64,000 bases of DNA from Glebionis coronaria (GCA_025667525.1 CM046882.1:19294488-19358487), one strand, 5' to 3'; counted from the first letter of the stretch, positions 9,969 to 20,945 are shown. Notes: generated from the letters alone by a model not told the origin. Translations and numbers: made by a program.

Positions 9969-10703
9969 CTAGACGATTATTCGCGCATAGCAGCAAAATT
10001 GCTTAAAGACATATAATTAATGATATACTAATTGATTCGATGGTCGAACTCGTGACCCAATAATTGCTTAGCGATAGATAGTTAATGATTTATTAATTGA
10101 CCCGATGGTCGAATCGGTAACTTGGTGACTCGTCCGCGTTGAACCGGTAGGCGAGCCCGTTCCCATTGACTCGATCGGGTTGACTCGGTGGTCAAACCCA
10201 TATCCCGGTGGTTGAACCCGTGACCCGGTGACTCGATAGGATTGACCCAGTGGTCAAAGCCAGTGACCCGGTGGCTCGACAGGATTGACCCGGTTGTCGA
10301 ACCCGTTACCCGGTGACTCGATCGAGTTAACCCGATGGTCGAACCCGTGACTCGAAAAGATTGGCCCGATGGCCGAACCCGTTACCCGGTGACTCAATCG
10401 GGTTGGTCCGATGGTCGATCCGTGACCCGATGGCTCGACTGGGTTGACCCGTTGGATGAAACTGTGACCAAGTTACTCGACCGAATTAATCCGGTTGTGG
10501 AACCCGTGACCCGGTAACTTATGCAATTGTTTATGGTTTAATTTTTCAACATTTCCTATTTTATTCAACTTATGTGCATTTAATTTTCAACAATTCTATA
10601 ATTAATATCCAACTTCTATGCATTTAATTTTTCAACAGTTCCATAATTAAATCATTTTTCAACATTCAAAGCTTTGGGGTTTTTCCTTTATAAGTAGTAG
10701 AGA
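9969..10703 (-). mobile_element. Non-autonomous Helitron carrying a minisatellite
   Basis: On the minus strand the element starts TCTCTACTACTTATAAAGG at 10703, a typical plant Helitron 5' end. It finishes with CTAG at 9972-9969, preceded by a worn GC-rich stem sequence (GCTGCTATGCGCGAATAATCGT). The base before the 5' end is A and the base after CTAG is T, matching Helitron insertion between A and T without target duplication. The 735-bp body has no rep/helicase gene and is mostly a minisatellite. Confidence 0.72.
10034..10522 (+). repeat. Minisatellite inside the Helitron
   Basis: About eleven degenerate units of roughly 42-45 bp carry the pattern GACCCGGTGGTCGAACCCGT followed by GACCCGGTGACTCGATCGGGTT. 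The array fills most of the Helitron interior. The open frame that can be read through it is a consequence of repeat phase, not a gene. Confidence 0.75.
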
Positions 10704-10707
10704 TTAA

Positions 10708-11100
10708 GGGTGCGTTTGGTATCTATAAATGGAAATGAGGGAATACTTTTGTATGCATAACGAATTTAAAAAAGATGTTTTGTTCATAAATATGGAAATA
10801 AAATGATGGAATACAATGATAGACTCATTTATTGGAAGATAGACTCCTTTAAAATTAATTCCACCTTACCCCATATTATATCACACAAAATTTATTTTAT
10901 AATAGTTATAAAAAATATAAAGTAATTGTTTTATTAATATTATAGTATATTTATTTCAAATTAAACATGTTACTTCAAATTGATTCTCATATTCAAATGA
11001 ATATACCAAACAACATTTTATATAAAAGATATTTACTTTTATTCTACTATATTATCAAACCGATATCGATAGTGATTGTTATTTGCAACCAAACGCACCC
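10708..11100. mobile_element. Tourist (PIF/Harbinger)-like MITE
   Basis: Perfect 13-bp inverted ends GGGTGCGTTTGGT (10708-10720) and ACCAAACGCACCC (11088-11100) are flanked by TAA on both sides (10705-10707 and 11101-11103). The 393-bp interior is AT-rich and non-coding. The 3-bp TAA duplication and GGG...TTTGG ends fit the Tourist class. Its left edge lies one base from the 5' end of the Helitron. Confidence 0.75.
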
Positions 11101-11103
11101 TAA

Positions 11104-11621
11104 GTTATTTTAAATCATTTAGTTTAATATATAAAATATATGATTATTAGTAAAATATGATTATTTTATAGTTGTTATTAATATATAAAATATTGGTTGT
11201 GAGTAGATTGTAAGAATATAGGACCCACATAAGGTATGAATATGTGATATCAGTCTAATTCATTCGGTATGAAAATTTTGTAATGATTGACATATTTCTA
11301 TGATGCTTATTTCGTACCAAGTTACATTATTCTTTAATTTCAAATGGAGGGTACCAAACAACTCGTTAGTTTCGAATAATATTTCATTCCTCTTAGTATA
11401 ATAGTCGACATTTTTCAAGATAGAGATATACCCCGTCCTTTCTTAACAACTTTTGAGGCTAGAATCATCGAATTCCAAAAATTTTGTGTATTTTGTACTT
11501 GACTTTGTTGCTTAGCTTGCAAATGGCCAACCATGCTCAAGAACTCTCCTACAACAGGTCTAACTCGTTTATTTATGTGTATGAACATATTAGTTCTTAT
11601 CACAGCCTTGTACTTTATTAG
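11104..11621. other. Non-coding AT-rich spacer
   Basis: No gene, RNA or element end is recognisable. One short minus-strand frame near 11415-11603 has no family resemblance and looks accidental. Confidence 0.4.
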
Positions 11622-11624
11622 GAA

Positions 11625-11655
11625 CTAGCTTCATAGCCCGTCCGATGGACGGGCT
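11625..11655 (-). mobile_element. Helitron 3' terminus (hairpin + CTAG)
   Basis: Positions 11635-11643 (AGCCCGTCC) and 11647-11655 (GGACGGGCT) form a perfect 9-bp stem with a 3-base loop. On the minus strand the stem is followed by ATGAAG and then CTAG (11628-11625), after which comes T. This is the canonical 3' end of a Helitron. It lies about 185 bp downstream of the helicase stop codon and on the same strand, so it is the end of that element. Confidence 0.85.
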
Positions 11656-11840
11656 AGCTTCATTATAACACATATAGATCTTACATGTATGATGTATGTC
11701 CAGACAAAAAATATAAAACTAATGAAACACACTATAATATGCAAAACATACATGTTTTTTATTTATATTAAAAAAAACTAATTCGTATAAAAACGGATAA
11801 AAACAAACATGTTTTTATACGAAAAAATATTGTAAAGTAT

Positions 11841-13312
11841 TTAAATACGAAATAACACTTCCTTATAAACGACATTTGATGTTGAGTTTGTGTAAATTCC
11901 ATCTTTGTCACAACAAAGAACTTTTAATCCTTTCTTGAGCTTTACTCGCGACACGGCCACATAAAGTTGTCCATGTGAGAACACGGGCCTCTTAAAAAAC
12001 AAACCAACCTGAAACAATGTGTACCTCTTTAGTTTTCCTAATAGAAATAATATATTTAGTCATGCATAATTATAATAATACTAACCTGTGACAATGTTTG
12101 TCCTTGACTTTTATTAATCGTCATAGCGAAACAAACTTGAATAGGGAATTGACGTATGTTTAACTTGAACGGCATCTTTGTGTCAGAAGGGCTAATTACC
12201 ATACGTGGAATAGCACAAATTGTACCAACACTACCACCAGATATGATCTTAGCTTCAATTATGTTGATTTTCGTTCTTAGAACTTGGATCCTGGTTCCAT
12301 TACACAATCCGACTCTTTGATCAATGTTACGCATCAACATTACTGGAGTTCCTATCTTTAGCTTTATGTCATGATGGGGAATACCTGACATCCTCAAACC
12401 GTTGAGGAACTCCGTAGTATATATTGATTCATCAAAATTTGTATCCTCATCAGCCAAGCAAACAGAATCCGAAGATTGATATGACCTCTCGTCACCTGGA
12501 ATTAAAGAAAGCATCCGCTCATTTATAATATCAACCATTTCATGGGTTGGAGCAAGAATTGCTTTTTCTTGAAAGAAAGAAGGATCCCATAGGTTTTGGA
12601 GCAGGTCCGGGTATGTATCATCAATGATCGCTCCGACATCATCATCGGTCTCAGGAATCAACATGTTATCGGGAAACACCACATTAGACTCACCGTCATT
12701 TTCACCACCAATTTTACCGTTACCGATGTGTAAAATCCAATCGACAAATTCTTGAATCTCTCTTTTTTCAAATTCAGTTGACCCGGAACCTAACCTCATG
12801 TTTACTGTTAGCCTCAACACAGTGCAGTGTTCCCACAAATAAGAAGCATTAATCGTTGCATTCACTACATCTTGTCTGCCGCCATTTATAATAACATGAA
12901 GAATCTGTCGAAAATCACCACCAAACAAAACCACTTTACCGCCAAAAACCTTGTCTGAAGGTTTCTTGGGATCCGACCTGCAAACATCTCGCAAGGTCCT
13001 ATCAAACGCCTCATAACAATGTTTGTTTACCATTGGTGCCTCGTCCCATATGACGAGCTTTGCTTTTCGTATCAAATCAGCAAGATCACTATCTGCAACT
13101 ATGTGACACACTGAATCTTCGACTACATTGATTGGGATAGCAAATCGAGAATGTGCAGTCCTACCACCTTCTAACAATAGCGCTGCAATGCCGCTTGAAG
13201 CAACGTTTAGTACTATTTCACCTTTAGATCGTAATGCAGCAGACATGGTCTTGTAAAGGTAGGTCTTTCCGGTACCAAAATCACTTACAGAAATCCATGG
13301 CATCAAACAGTT
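11841..13312 (-). pseudogene. Helitron PIF1-like helicase, C-terminal part, broken
   Basis: The minus strand encodes the helicase half of a RepHel protein. Exon A (to 12086) contains the Walker A remnant (TGKT), Walker B-like LVIWDEAPM, VLFGGDFRQIL, and AMTINKSQGQTLSQ near the end. A 77-bp intron (12085-12009, GTTAGT...TTTCAG) separates it from exon B (12008-11841). Exon B reads VGLFFKRPVFSHGQLYVAVS and continues to a stop at 11841. A possible splice acceptor lies at 13312/13313. The usual GYGGTGKT P-loop is here SDFGTGKT, with the first glycine lost and one codon missing, so ATP binding is doubtful. The Rep nuclease and N-terminal helicase parts are absent upstream, where unrelated sequence begins. 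The element is a 5'-truncated fragment. Confidence 0.8.
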
Positions 13313-13673
13313 CTGAAATTAAGACAAAAGTGGAAAATCATTTTTTTCTGATTCAAGGCAATTAGCATCCTTGTGCTTTTTAACATTCACTTCCAACACA
13401 TAAATCTAAAATATATTAAAAAAAAGAATTTACCAAATGTATAAAAGATATCTTAAATATGTAAAATCAATAAGATAAGCATTATGATAATAAAATAAAA
13501 CATATATAAACAATAAATAATAATCCAAAGTAATTTCATAAAAGGCATTCAATAATGCTAAATTGTCTCACAAAAGCTCACATCCATGATTTAAACAGAT
13601 AACCATGGCTTACATAAATAAGCCAACTTATTGGGGTAGTAAAAAAACAGAAAACAAAGTAAAAACTTAATAT
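13313..13673. other. Spacer between Helitron fragment and LTR-like stretch
   Basis: AT-rich with no coding signal. The string ATTGGGGTAGTAAAAAAAC appears at about 13632 and again at 13674, suggesting a small duplication at the junction with the next stretch. It may include an intron of the Helitron gene. Confidence 0.35.
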
Positions 13674-14538
13674 TGGGGTAGTAAAAAAACCGTACACGTC
13701 GCTTAACCAATTTCCGACTCTAAGCTAAAAGTCGAGCCCTAATCGTAGCTAGGACCAATCTACACAACTATACTTAGTACATACACAACTTCCAAATAGA
13801 CACAACTACTTGGATCTTCACAACTATGACACAACTACAAGTGTATAAAATTAGATCTTCAATGGATCTTTGGTGGTGGACTCAACACTTCACAAGGATA
13901 GTGTTCTTCTCTTTGCACTTGGAGAGGAAAGGATGGAAGAACAAGATTCACTTCTTAAACAAGTAGTAATCAAACAAATGATCAAAGATTTGAGTGATTA
14001 AAGAAGAGAGTTTGAATCTGGAAATAGATGTGCAAAAGAGGTGAGTTGAAAAGTTGAGAATGGTCCACTATTTATAGGACAAAGGGCCAATGACTATATC
14101 TGCCCGCGGTACCTTATCGATAAGGAACCGCCTATGAGCTAAGGTACCGATGGACTAGACTCCGCTCCCTTTTTGTCCTTTAGTGGTGGAGGTCATATCT
14201 GGTTTAAAAAATATCTTGATAGAATATTCCTAACCAAATAAGAATATGCCATTTTCAAATAATTAATTTAATAAAACATTTTCTTAAAAAGAAAGTTTAA
14301 TAAAAACTTGTCACACTTAATAAAAAGTGAGTTTTAAGAAAAGATTAAATCACTTGATCACTTGATTAAGGTTAGTACTTGTTTATCCATACCTTAAGTG
14401 AAAATGGGTAAAATGAAAAATACTTGAACTCAAGAATTCGTTTTTCGTTGTTTTCGTAAATGCTTGTTTTTACATATTGTCGTAATCAAAACAAAGCGAG
14501 ACCGAAAAATGCAAGAAACGTTTTTAAGGCATTATTGC
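13674..14538 (-). mobile_element. Probable solo or truncated LTR
   Basis: This non-coding stretch abruptly ends the Copia reverse transcriptase reading frame at about 14540. On the minus strand it begins TGCAATAATGCC and ends TACTACCCCA, in TG...CA style. It carries a good TATA box, CCTATAAATAG, around 14070. No target duplication was found and the Copia frame does not resume on the far side, so it is either a solo LTR joined by a deletion or part of a larger lost element. Confidence 0.35.
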
Positions 14539-15282
14539 ATTAACAATCTCAAATTCTGTGAACAACCCTTCCTTTAGCCTTTTTATTTCTTCATCATCAT
14601 TTCCAGTGATAACCATATCATCAACATAGATGATTAAACATGTCACACGATTTTCCCTGGTTTTAAGAAACAGAGTATGATCTGAATTGCTTTGTTTGAA
14701 ACCATACCTCTTCATTGCTAGCATGAACCTTCCAAACCACACTCTGGGAGACTGTTTGAGACCATACAGAGATTTCCTCAATCGACATGCCTCTCCAGGT
14801 TTAAAATTCTCTGAGAAACCAGGTGGAGCTTCCATGTATACTTCTTCTTTTAATTCTCCATGTAGGAAAGCATTTTTGACATCAAATTGGTGAAGAGGCC
14901 ATCCTTGATTTGATGCTACTAAAAGCAGGACCCTGATTGTATCCATTTTTGCCACTGGAGAGAAGGTTTCTGAGTAATCAATTCCATAGGTTTGAGTGTA
15001 TCCCTTTGCAACTAACCGAGCTTTATAACGTTCAACTGACCCATCTGGTTTATATTTTATTGTGAAGATCCACCGACATCCTACTGGCCTTTTTCCTTGT
15101 GGCAGAGCACATTGATCCCATGTTTCATTTTTCTTTAATGCCTTCATCTCATCGTCCATAGCGTTCTTCCACTTTTCTGATTTTAAGGCCTCTTCAGTGC
15201 TTGTGGGAATTTCTTCTGAGCAGATGCTTACAGAAAATGCCTTTGCGTTTTTAGAAAGATTCCCTTCAGCTATGTTAGCCAT
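14524..15282 (-). pseudogene. Copia-C reverse transcriptase (truncated)
   Basis: The frame holds the Copia-type RT: WKNAMDDEMKALKKNETW, GCRWIFTIKYKPDGSVERYK, AFLHGELKEEVYMEAPPGF, LYGLKQSPRVW and the catalytic YVDD box (IIYVDDMVITGND). It ends after EFEIVNAIMP, where unrelated LTR-like sequence begins. The rest of RT and all of RNase H are therefore missing. Frame is the same as the linker ORF upstream, separated by stop codons. Confidence 0.85.
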
Positions 15283-15318
15283 CGGATACTTGGCTCCCCA
15301 GGTGGTTTTTTCTTGAGA

Positions 15319-15714
15319 TTATCTTTTTGGTGGAACTCCTCTGTTTGATCTTGGCGGAAGAGCATACTTTCTTGGCACTTCCTCTTCATGTTCCTGTACA
15401 ATGTCAGAAGTGGGATCTTGGATATCATCAGCATTATTTTCATCCAAGTTGTCTGGTTGAGAACTACTTACCTCAGATATCGTTTCAGGAGGATTTTCAG
15501 GGGTGGCACTAGTATCATCTGCTGTCGAAGCTTCAGCTGATGTGGTACTGTGATTTTGGACTTCATCATCGATAGGAGCGGAATGACTCATCCAACTCAG
15601 GGGTTCACTTTGTTCCTCCCCCTTACCCATGTGTTGGGTTGAGTAGTAGTACTTTGTCTCAAGAAAATCACAATTCATGGAGGTGAACATGGACGTGTAT
15701 GTGGGTAATAGCAC
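15319..15714 (-). pseudogene. Copia-C integrase-RT linker
   Basis: Low-complexity acidic and serine/threonine-rich sequence (SHSAPIDDEVQNHSTTSAEA) ends in ALPPRSNRGVPPKR, the standard linker between integrase and RT in Copia polyproteins. It overlaps the end of the integrase frame in a different phase, so a frameshift lies near 15675-15714. Confidence 0.7.
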
Positions 15715-17018
15715 CTGTATCCTTTTTTATTTACCCCATATCCTACAAAGACACATTTTTCAACACACGAATCAAGTTTGTCCCTGTGGGTCTTGGGAAC
15801 GTGTACGTAGACAGTGCACCCAAAGACTTTTGGTTGAAGTGTGAGAGGTTGAGGGATTCTAGTGTGTTTAGAGAGTATTTCTAACGGGGTTTTCATTTTC
15901 AGAATTTTGGTTGGAAGACGGTTGATCAGATACGTAGAGGTGACAAGAGCTTCAGGCCAGAAAAATTTGGGGACATGGGACTCAATTATGAGTGCTCTCG
16001 TCATTTCCAAAAGGAGACGATTTTTTCGTTCTGCAACACCGTTTTGTTCGAGGGTATGGGGACACGAGGTTTGATGGATTATTCCTTTGGACTGAAAAAA
16101 GAGTTTCATTTGTGAGTTCACGAATTCTCCACCATTATCAGATCGAAAAATTTGGATGGATGTTTTGAACTGGTTTTGAATCATGGCATATATACTGGTG
16201 AATTTATTGCATACTTCATCTTTACTTTTCAGAAAATAAATCCAAGTCATCCGAGTGCAGTCATCAACAAAAATTACATAATATCGGAGGTTTTGACCTC
16301 CGATCACAGGGGAAGGACCCCACACATCGGAATGCACCAAAGAAAACGGGGTTTTGACCCTAGTATTACTGGGTTTAAAGTGTTGTCTATGGCTTTTTGC
16401 TAGAATGCATGTTTCACAAGTACTTGGTTTATTCAAAGGAAATAACTTAGGGAGTAAAATATGTAAATAACTAACGGAAGGATGTCCCAGTCTTCGATGC
16501 CATAGCCATGCTTCTCTTTCAGTAGTCCCATGAGTCAGCATCACAGTACCATCTTGAACCACCTCATCAACGTAGTATAAGCCATTTTTCGCAATGCCAC
16601 GCCCAGTAATCCGTCCCGTCCTGATATCCTGTAAGAGACAAAAGGTTGGGTGCATTAGAGCAGAACAATTAAGTTCTTTTGTCACATGACTTATCGACAA
16701 GAGTTTGTGTGACAGAGATGGAACATAGAGGCAATTAGGGAGTTTTATGTTTGGAGAAATTTTAATTGTCCCTCCTGTTTTGACATCTAATTTTTCCCAA
16801 TTTGCAACTTGGATGTGAGTTTTTGTGGGTTTGGTTGTCTCGGAAAAATCAGACAAATCATATGACATTGTATCGGTGGCCTCACAGTAAAAAATCCATG
16901 GTCCACGGGAATTTGTAAGATTGTTTTTGGCCATGTGGGCTAATGCATTGGGATATTGTGGGCCGGTTTTGTCACAAATAATAAAGGGATTATGGTTTTT
17001 TGTTTTATGTGGATACAT
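15675..17018 (-). pseudogene. Copia-C protease and integrase
   Basis: The protease remnant reads WIFYCEATDTM where Copia proteases usually read W-I-x-D-S/C-G-A-T-x-H/M, so the catalytic aspartate is tyrosine and the glycine is glutamate. The GAG-pre-integrase part has WLWHRRLGHPS and CETCILAKSHR (HHCC zinc site). The integrase catalytic residues D, D and E are visible in LVHSDVWGPS, IFRSDNGGEF and EQNGVAERKNR. The C-terminal PKVFGCTVYVHVPKTHRDKL segment is typical. The frame differs from the gag frame upstream and the linker downstream. Confidence 0.85.
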
Positions 17019-17590
17019 ATTATGTAGCTCCTGTTTTGTATTTTTGGAAACACTATTAAAAAAAAATGGGGGGATTCGAAGGGTTTGACCCCTTCTTCCC
17101 CGTTACCTTCCATCGTGAAGTTCTCCCCCTCCTTCTCTCCGGCCGCCGCTGCTATTCCCCCAAAGCCACCTTCCGATCGTCGAGTGGTAGGAGAGAGGGA
17201 GGGTTTATCTTTCTTGGCAACCTTCTTGCTTGCGGTTTTATGCCCATCGGTCCACCATTCGGGATATCCGATAATCTCGAAGCATTGATCCTTGGTGTGC
17301 CGATTCATGCCGCATTCCTCGCATTTGAGGTGAGATTTATCCTCTCTGGTGGTTGATTTCTTTTTGCCATCGAATTTGTGGAAGCTTTTGGTTGCTAATC
17401 CTACGCCTTCGGTTTCTCCGGCAACCAATCCGGTAGCTACCCCATGGGTTTCGCTATTAGTTGCTCCCAAGATAACTTGGTGAGTGGCTTCTTTGCGTAC
17501 CATGGCGTAAGCGGCTTCAACAGTGGGAAGTGGGTCGACTCGGAGAGCCTCTCTTTTGATTGGTTCGAATTTTCGATCAAGCCCGTTCAA
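16940..17590 (-). pseudogene. Copia-C gag, C-terminal part with zinc knuckle
   Basis: FLNGL-type gag core (MNGLDRKFEPIKREALRVDP) is followed by a CCHC zinc knuckle, CEECGMNRHTKDQC, and the usual GYPEWW. It is in a different phase from the N-terminal gag frame and from the protease frame, so at least two frameshifts break the polyprotein. Confidence 0.8.
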
Positions 17591-17624
17591 GAATTGGAAC
17601 AGTTTTTGTTCCGATCGTATTTGG

Positions 17625-18167
17625 CTATAGGCTTGAATATCTTATTTGCATTTCATTGGGTTCGGATCTATCCGATCGATCTAGCCCCACACACCTTGGA
17701 GTTCGATCCAGAACTCCTCGAGAGACTTGTTGGAGCTCATTGGCTTTGACGTGGAGGTTGAATGTTTGAAGTTTGTCCTTGCCGCTGCTATATGTGACCA
17801 CCAGGGCATCCCATAATGCTTTTGCAGTAGGGTACTCGGTCAGGTTGCCGGATATGTTGGGCTCGATGTTCTGGATGAGCCATGAGAAGACAATCAGGTC
17901 TTCCTGTTCCCATGTCTCATACTTTTCTGTTGTGGCTTTTTCTGGTGGTGCTTCGGTAAGATGTTTTAACAAACTTTTTGATTTTCCACCTATGGCAACT
18001 CGGATCATCCGAGTCCACAGAGCGTAGTTTTGGCTATTAAGTTTGATGTTTATTTGAAGGCTATCGGAAAGTTTTGGATTTGGCAGTTGTGGGTTAGTAT
18101 TCTGTTGCAACAGATTGGCTAATTGAGTTACGATTTCCAATCCCGAGCCGTCGGTACCATCTGCCAT
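17625..18167 (-). pseudogene. Copia-C gag, N-terminal part (UBN2-like)
   Basis: The ATG at 18167 lies 62 bp inside the primer-binding site, as expected of the polyprotein start. The sequence contains INIKLNSQNYALWTRMIRVAI and YETWEQEDLIVFSWLIQNIE, typical of Copia gag. Around 17695 it leaves frame. In the next frame SLEEFWIELQGVWG then a stop, and IDRIDPNPMKC then a stop, can be followed, so both frameshift and nonsense changes have occurred. Confidence 0.8.
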
Positions 18168-18228
18168 GGTGGATTGGGATTCGTTGATAGTTTTGTTTTA
18201 GTGGGTAGATGATGAGACCAGAACCATA

Positions 18229-18241
18229 GGCTCTGATACCA
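18229..18241 (-). other. Primer-binding site of Copia-C
   Basis: The minus strand reads TGGTATCAGAGCC directly inside the LTR end, the standard initiator-tRNA-Met primer site of plant Copia elements. Confidence 0.9.
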
Positions 18242-18492
18242 TGTAAGCTAATAGAAAAGAGGACTGATTTGTGAATGAATCGTATTTTTGAGTTATGTTT
18301 CAATGTTGGTACAATGTCCCTATTTATACATGAAAGACTATGAGCTAATTATGGAAATTAGTAATGTTATTGGCTGGAATTGGCTGAAATTCCTTTGCTT
18401 GGTCCTTACTTCTCTCATCCCTTTATGTTTTGGTATCTTCTAATTAGGGAAATGATGTTGAACTGATCTCGTCAATCTTTTCTTTTCCAACA
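18242..18492 (-). mobile_element. 5' LTR of Copia-C
   Basis: A 251-bp LTR reads TGTTGGAAAAG...AGCTTACA on the minus strand, bounded by the primer site inside and GATGA (18493-18497) outside. No matching 3' LTR or second GATGA is found at the low-coordinate side, because the element is truncated in RT at about 14540. A TATA-like TGTATAAATAGGG lies at about 18319-18331. Confidence 0.8.
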
Positions 18493-19142
18493 GATGATGC
18501 CCTGTAGACAATGTTGTGTATATAGGATCTATGACTTGAAATATAATTGCTAAGTGTTTACCTTATCACTGTTACTTTATGTATTAGAAAACTCATATCA
18601 GCCTTTTATCCTAACCTCCCCTTTGCTACATCTATAAACAACTAACCTAAAGGAGAGCGTGTGCCAAACACTTCCTAATTAGACAATCAGTATATAAATG
18701 ACCTAGGTTTAATAACACAAAAGAGCATAATTAGGAATCTGACCATTCAAGTGAGCAACGAATCAATCACTCTTATTAATTTTGGGAATTGATTCTTTGG
18801 CCGAAGGTGATGATAGATTTGAGAACTTCTTCAGCTGTTACATAAAGAAAAAGATTCGATTGGGGGAAGAAGGAAGGAAGATTTGTTCTATTTAGTCCAT
18901 GATGTTGGTCTTTTTACATAAAAACCTCTTAAAAAACTTCGAAAAATTTAGCCCACTTTTTTAAACTTTATTTTCTTTTATTTGTGACACACTATATTTT
19001 ACATCTGTTTTAAAAAATCGAATTTTTATAGTATTTTGTTTCACAATAGGATTACGAAATTTACTAAATTAAGAAATATTAACCTATTTTTTAAATAATA
19101 AAAAATCGAAAAAACCAAAAGTCCCCAAAAAACTACTACATA
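18493..19142. other. Non-coding spacer
   Basis: No gene or element ends seen apart from the target-side GATGA at 18493. AT-rich throughout. Confidence 0.4.
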
Positions 19143-19363
19143 CTCCATTTGTCTTTATATAGATGTCCATTGTTGATTTTCACAATCAATTTTTTCCAAC
19201 TTTGATTTTAAATTATTTTATCTGTGTTATGTAATATTTAATGAAAATTATATCAACGAAAATACATATAAAACCTAATTCATTCATATATGTTACATCA
19301 AGTATCACGTAGAAAAATGATTTTAAAAGTTAACAGCGGACATTTATTTAGGGACGGAGGGAG
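19143..19363. mobile_element. Stowaway MITE (Tc1/mariner type)
   Basis: The right end reads GGGACGGAGGGAG and the left CTCCATTTGTCTTTA, worn inverted repeats of the classic CTCCCTCCGTCCC ends. TA flanks both sides (19141-19142, 19364-19365). 221 bp, non-coding. Confidence 0.85.
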
Positions 19364-19908
19364 TATTAAATAAAGAAAGTTAAAAAAAAAATCCCCAAAA
19401 GCGTTTTGCTTTATAAAAAAATGATTTAATATCAAAAAATTATATTATATTTTTAATACATATTTTAATGTATAATTTATTATTTTAATATTATATTTTC
19501 TCTCTCCATAACATAAACAAAAATCATAACTTCGACAAATTTTAAACTACTTACTTTATAAACCTACACTCAAATTAAAAAATCCATTTTAAACCAAACA
19601 GATAGACATCTAAAAAAATAATTTTATTTACACAGTTTTATTAAGAAAAATTAGACGCTTTATTATCACACGTGATAAATCCGAGAAACTTAAAATTGAA
19701 GCTAACTTGTACAGAAATAACATGCTAGAGTGTTCTTAATATCATCATGTGAAGTGTTTTGTTTCTCGACATTAGTATGCCTTGACTGGTGTTTATGATA
19801 CACACATAGGAAGTTCTATCTTGAGTAGTTATGGGTTATTGGAAACAACGGATTGATCATCACTTGAACTCTGTCTTCCGAATACTCGTTTTCGTTCATA
19901 TGACTCGA
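19364..19908. other. Non-coding; contains duplicated SRO flank
   Basis: AT-rich to 19730. Positions 19737-19843 are nearly identical to 2636-2743. In block 1 that piece lies about 1.5 kb from the SRO stop, here only about 70 bp, so block 3 has lost the intervening sequence. Confidence 0.6.
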
Positions 19909-20850
19909 TTATACATCGAGCCCAGAAAGATTGACACGCAGCTTCTCAGAGAAATCTTTTAGAACCATACGCAACATCCTGTCACCAGCTACTTCTCTCA
20001 TTCCTCTAAACATATCATGTCGAGATATCTTGCCTTCAACGTATCTGCGGTGACACTGTGTGATTTCCTTGACGGATTTAGGAGGCAGTATCTTGGATAA
20101 GTTTGCAATGAGATCACGAATTGGTATCCACGGGGAAACTGGTTTCCTGTTCACGATTCTTTGCGTCTTGAAACTTATGACGAATTCCGGGAGAATGTGA
20201 GTGTTCATGTGACTGCTCCAGATAATGTATTTCTTATGAGAGGCAACATCATCAACACCCGAATCAAACTCTTGGGAACTCGGGTGACATTGTGTAGAAA
20301 AACGATTAACAACCTCCGTTTTACCCAATAAAACACGACAAAGCAATACATGCTTCACTCCATCACCATCAACAGTTGCATACTCCACACTCTCGAGTGG
20401 CGAATAATCAGCATTTAGCACAACGGCATTCCCAAACCCTGCACACTTGCCTATATCCTTATAACCAAACCCGTACTCCACAATCCTATGAATCTCGTCT
20501 TTCGAACAACCACCAAACCATCCGTACTTGACATTCATCTCCCCTCCGTTTTTTGCCCCAACGGCGTTCGTGTAAATTTGAAAGGAGGAAACCTTAGCGT
20601 GACTAACCAGACTCTTGTTAAACATGTTCCTATAAACACCTTCCACTTCATCCCAATTTCACCTAGTTTGGCAACGAAATTGTTGGCTATCATCCCCGTG
20701 CAGCTTATCACCCTCATCCAACTTAACCAATCCATTAACCGAAGTCTTTTTAACCCTGGAATTTCCAGTAACCACGCTTTCACAGTCAGAAACAACTGAC
20801 TCGTCATCATTTTGATGTGAAATTCTAGGAGAAAACACTTGAGAAGACAT
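19909..20850 (-). pseudogene. SRO-family copy III, frame-disrupted
   Basis: The start ATG is at 20850 (MSSQVFSPRISHQNDDESVV). Against copies I and II there is a one-base insertion in a C run at 20694-20697 and a 7-bp deletion at 20648/20649. Together they remove six bases and restore the frame, but the 45 bases between are read out of phase and a stop at 20659-20661 ends translation. Downstream the PARP-like region (YGWFGGCSKDEIHRIVEYG) and the RST domain (ISRHDMFRGMREVAGDRMLR) are intact for about 245 codons. Another inserted C near 19920 alters the tail to SGLDV. The rest of the frame is well kept, so disruption looks recent; an assembly error is possible. Upstream sequence keeps the promoter features of copy II. 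Confidence 0.8.
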
Positions 20851-20937
20851 TTTAAGGAAAAAAAGTGTGAGAGGGAATGAATGTTGGTTCAAACAAAAGA
20901 GTTTTATGTGTGTGTAAAATAGTGCAAGGGAGATTGG

Positions 20938-20945
20938 TTTATATA
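20938..20945 (-). promoter_or_regulatory. Candidate TATA box of SRO-III
   Basis: The minus strand reads TATATAAA about 88 bp upstream of the ATG, followed by CCAATCTCCCTTGCAC. It is the best TATA match of the three copies although the gene is the one that is broken. Confidence 0.55.

Noticed and set aside
10335..10517. Plus-strand open frame in the Helitron
   Set aside because: It is the translation of the CG-rich minisatellite and has no protein-like features.
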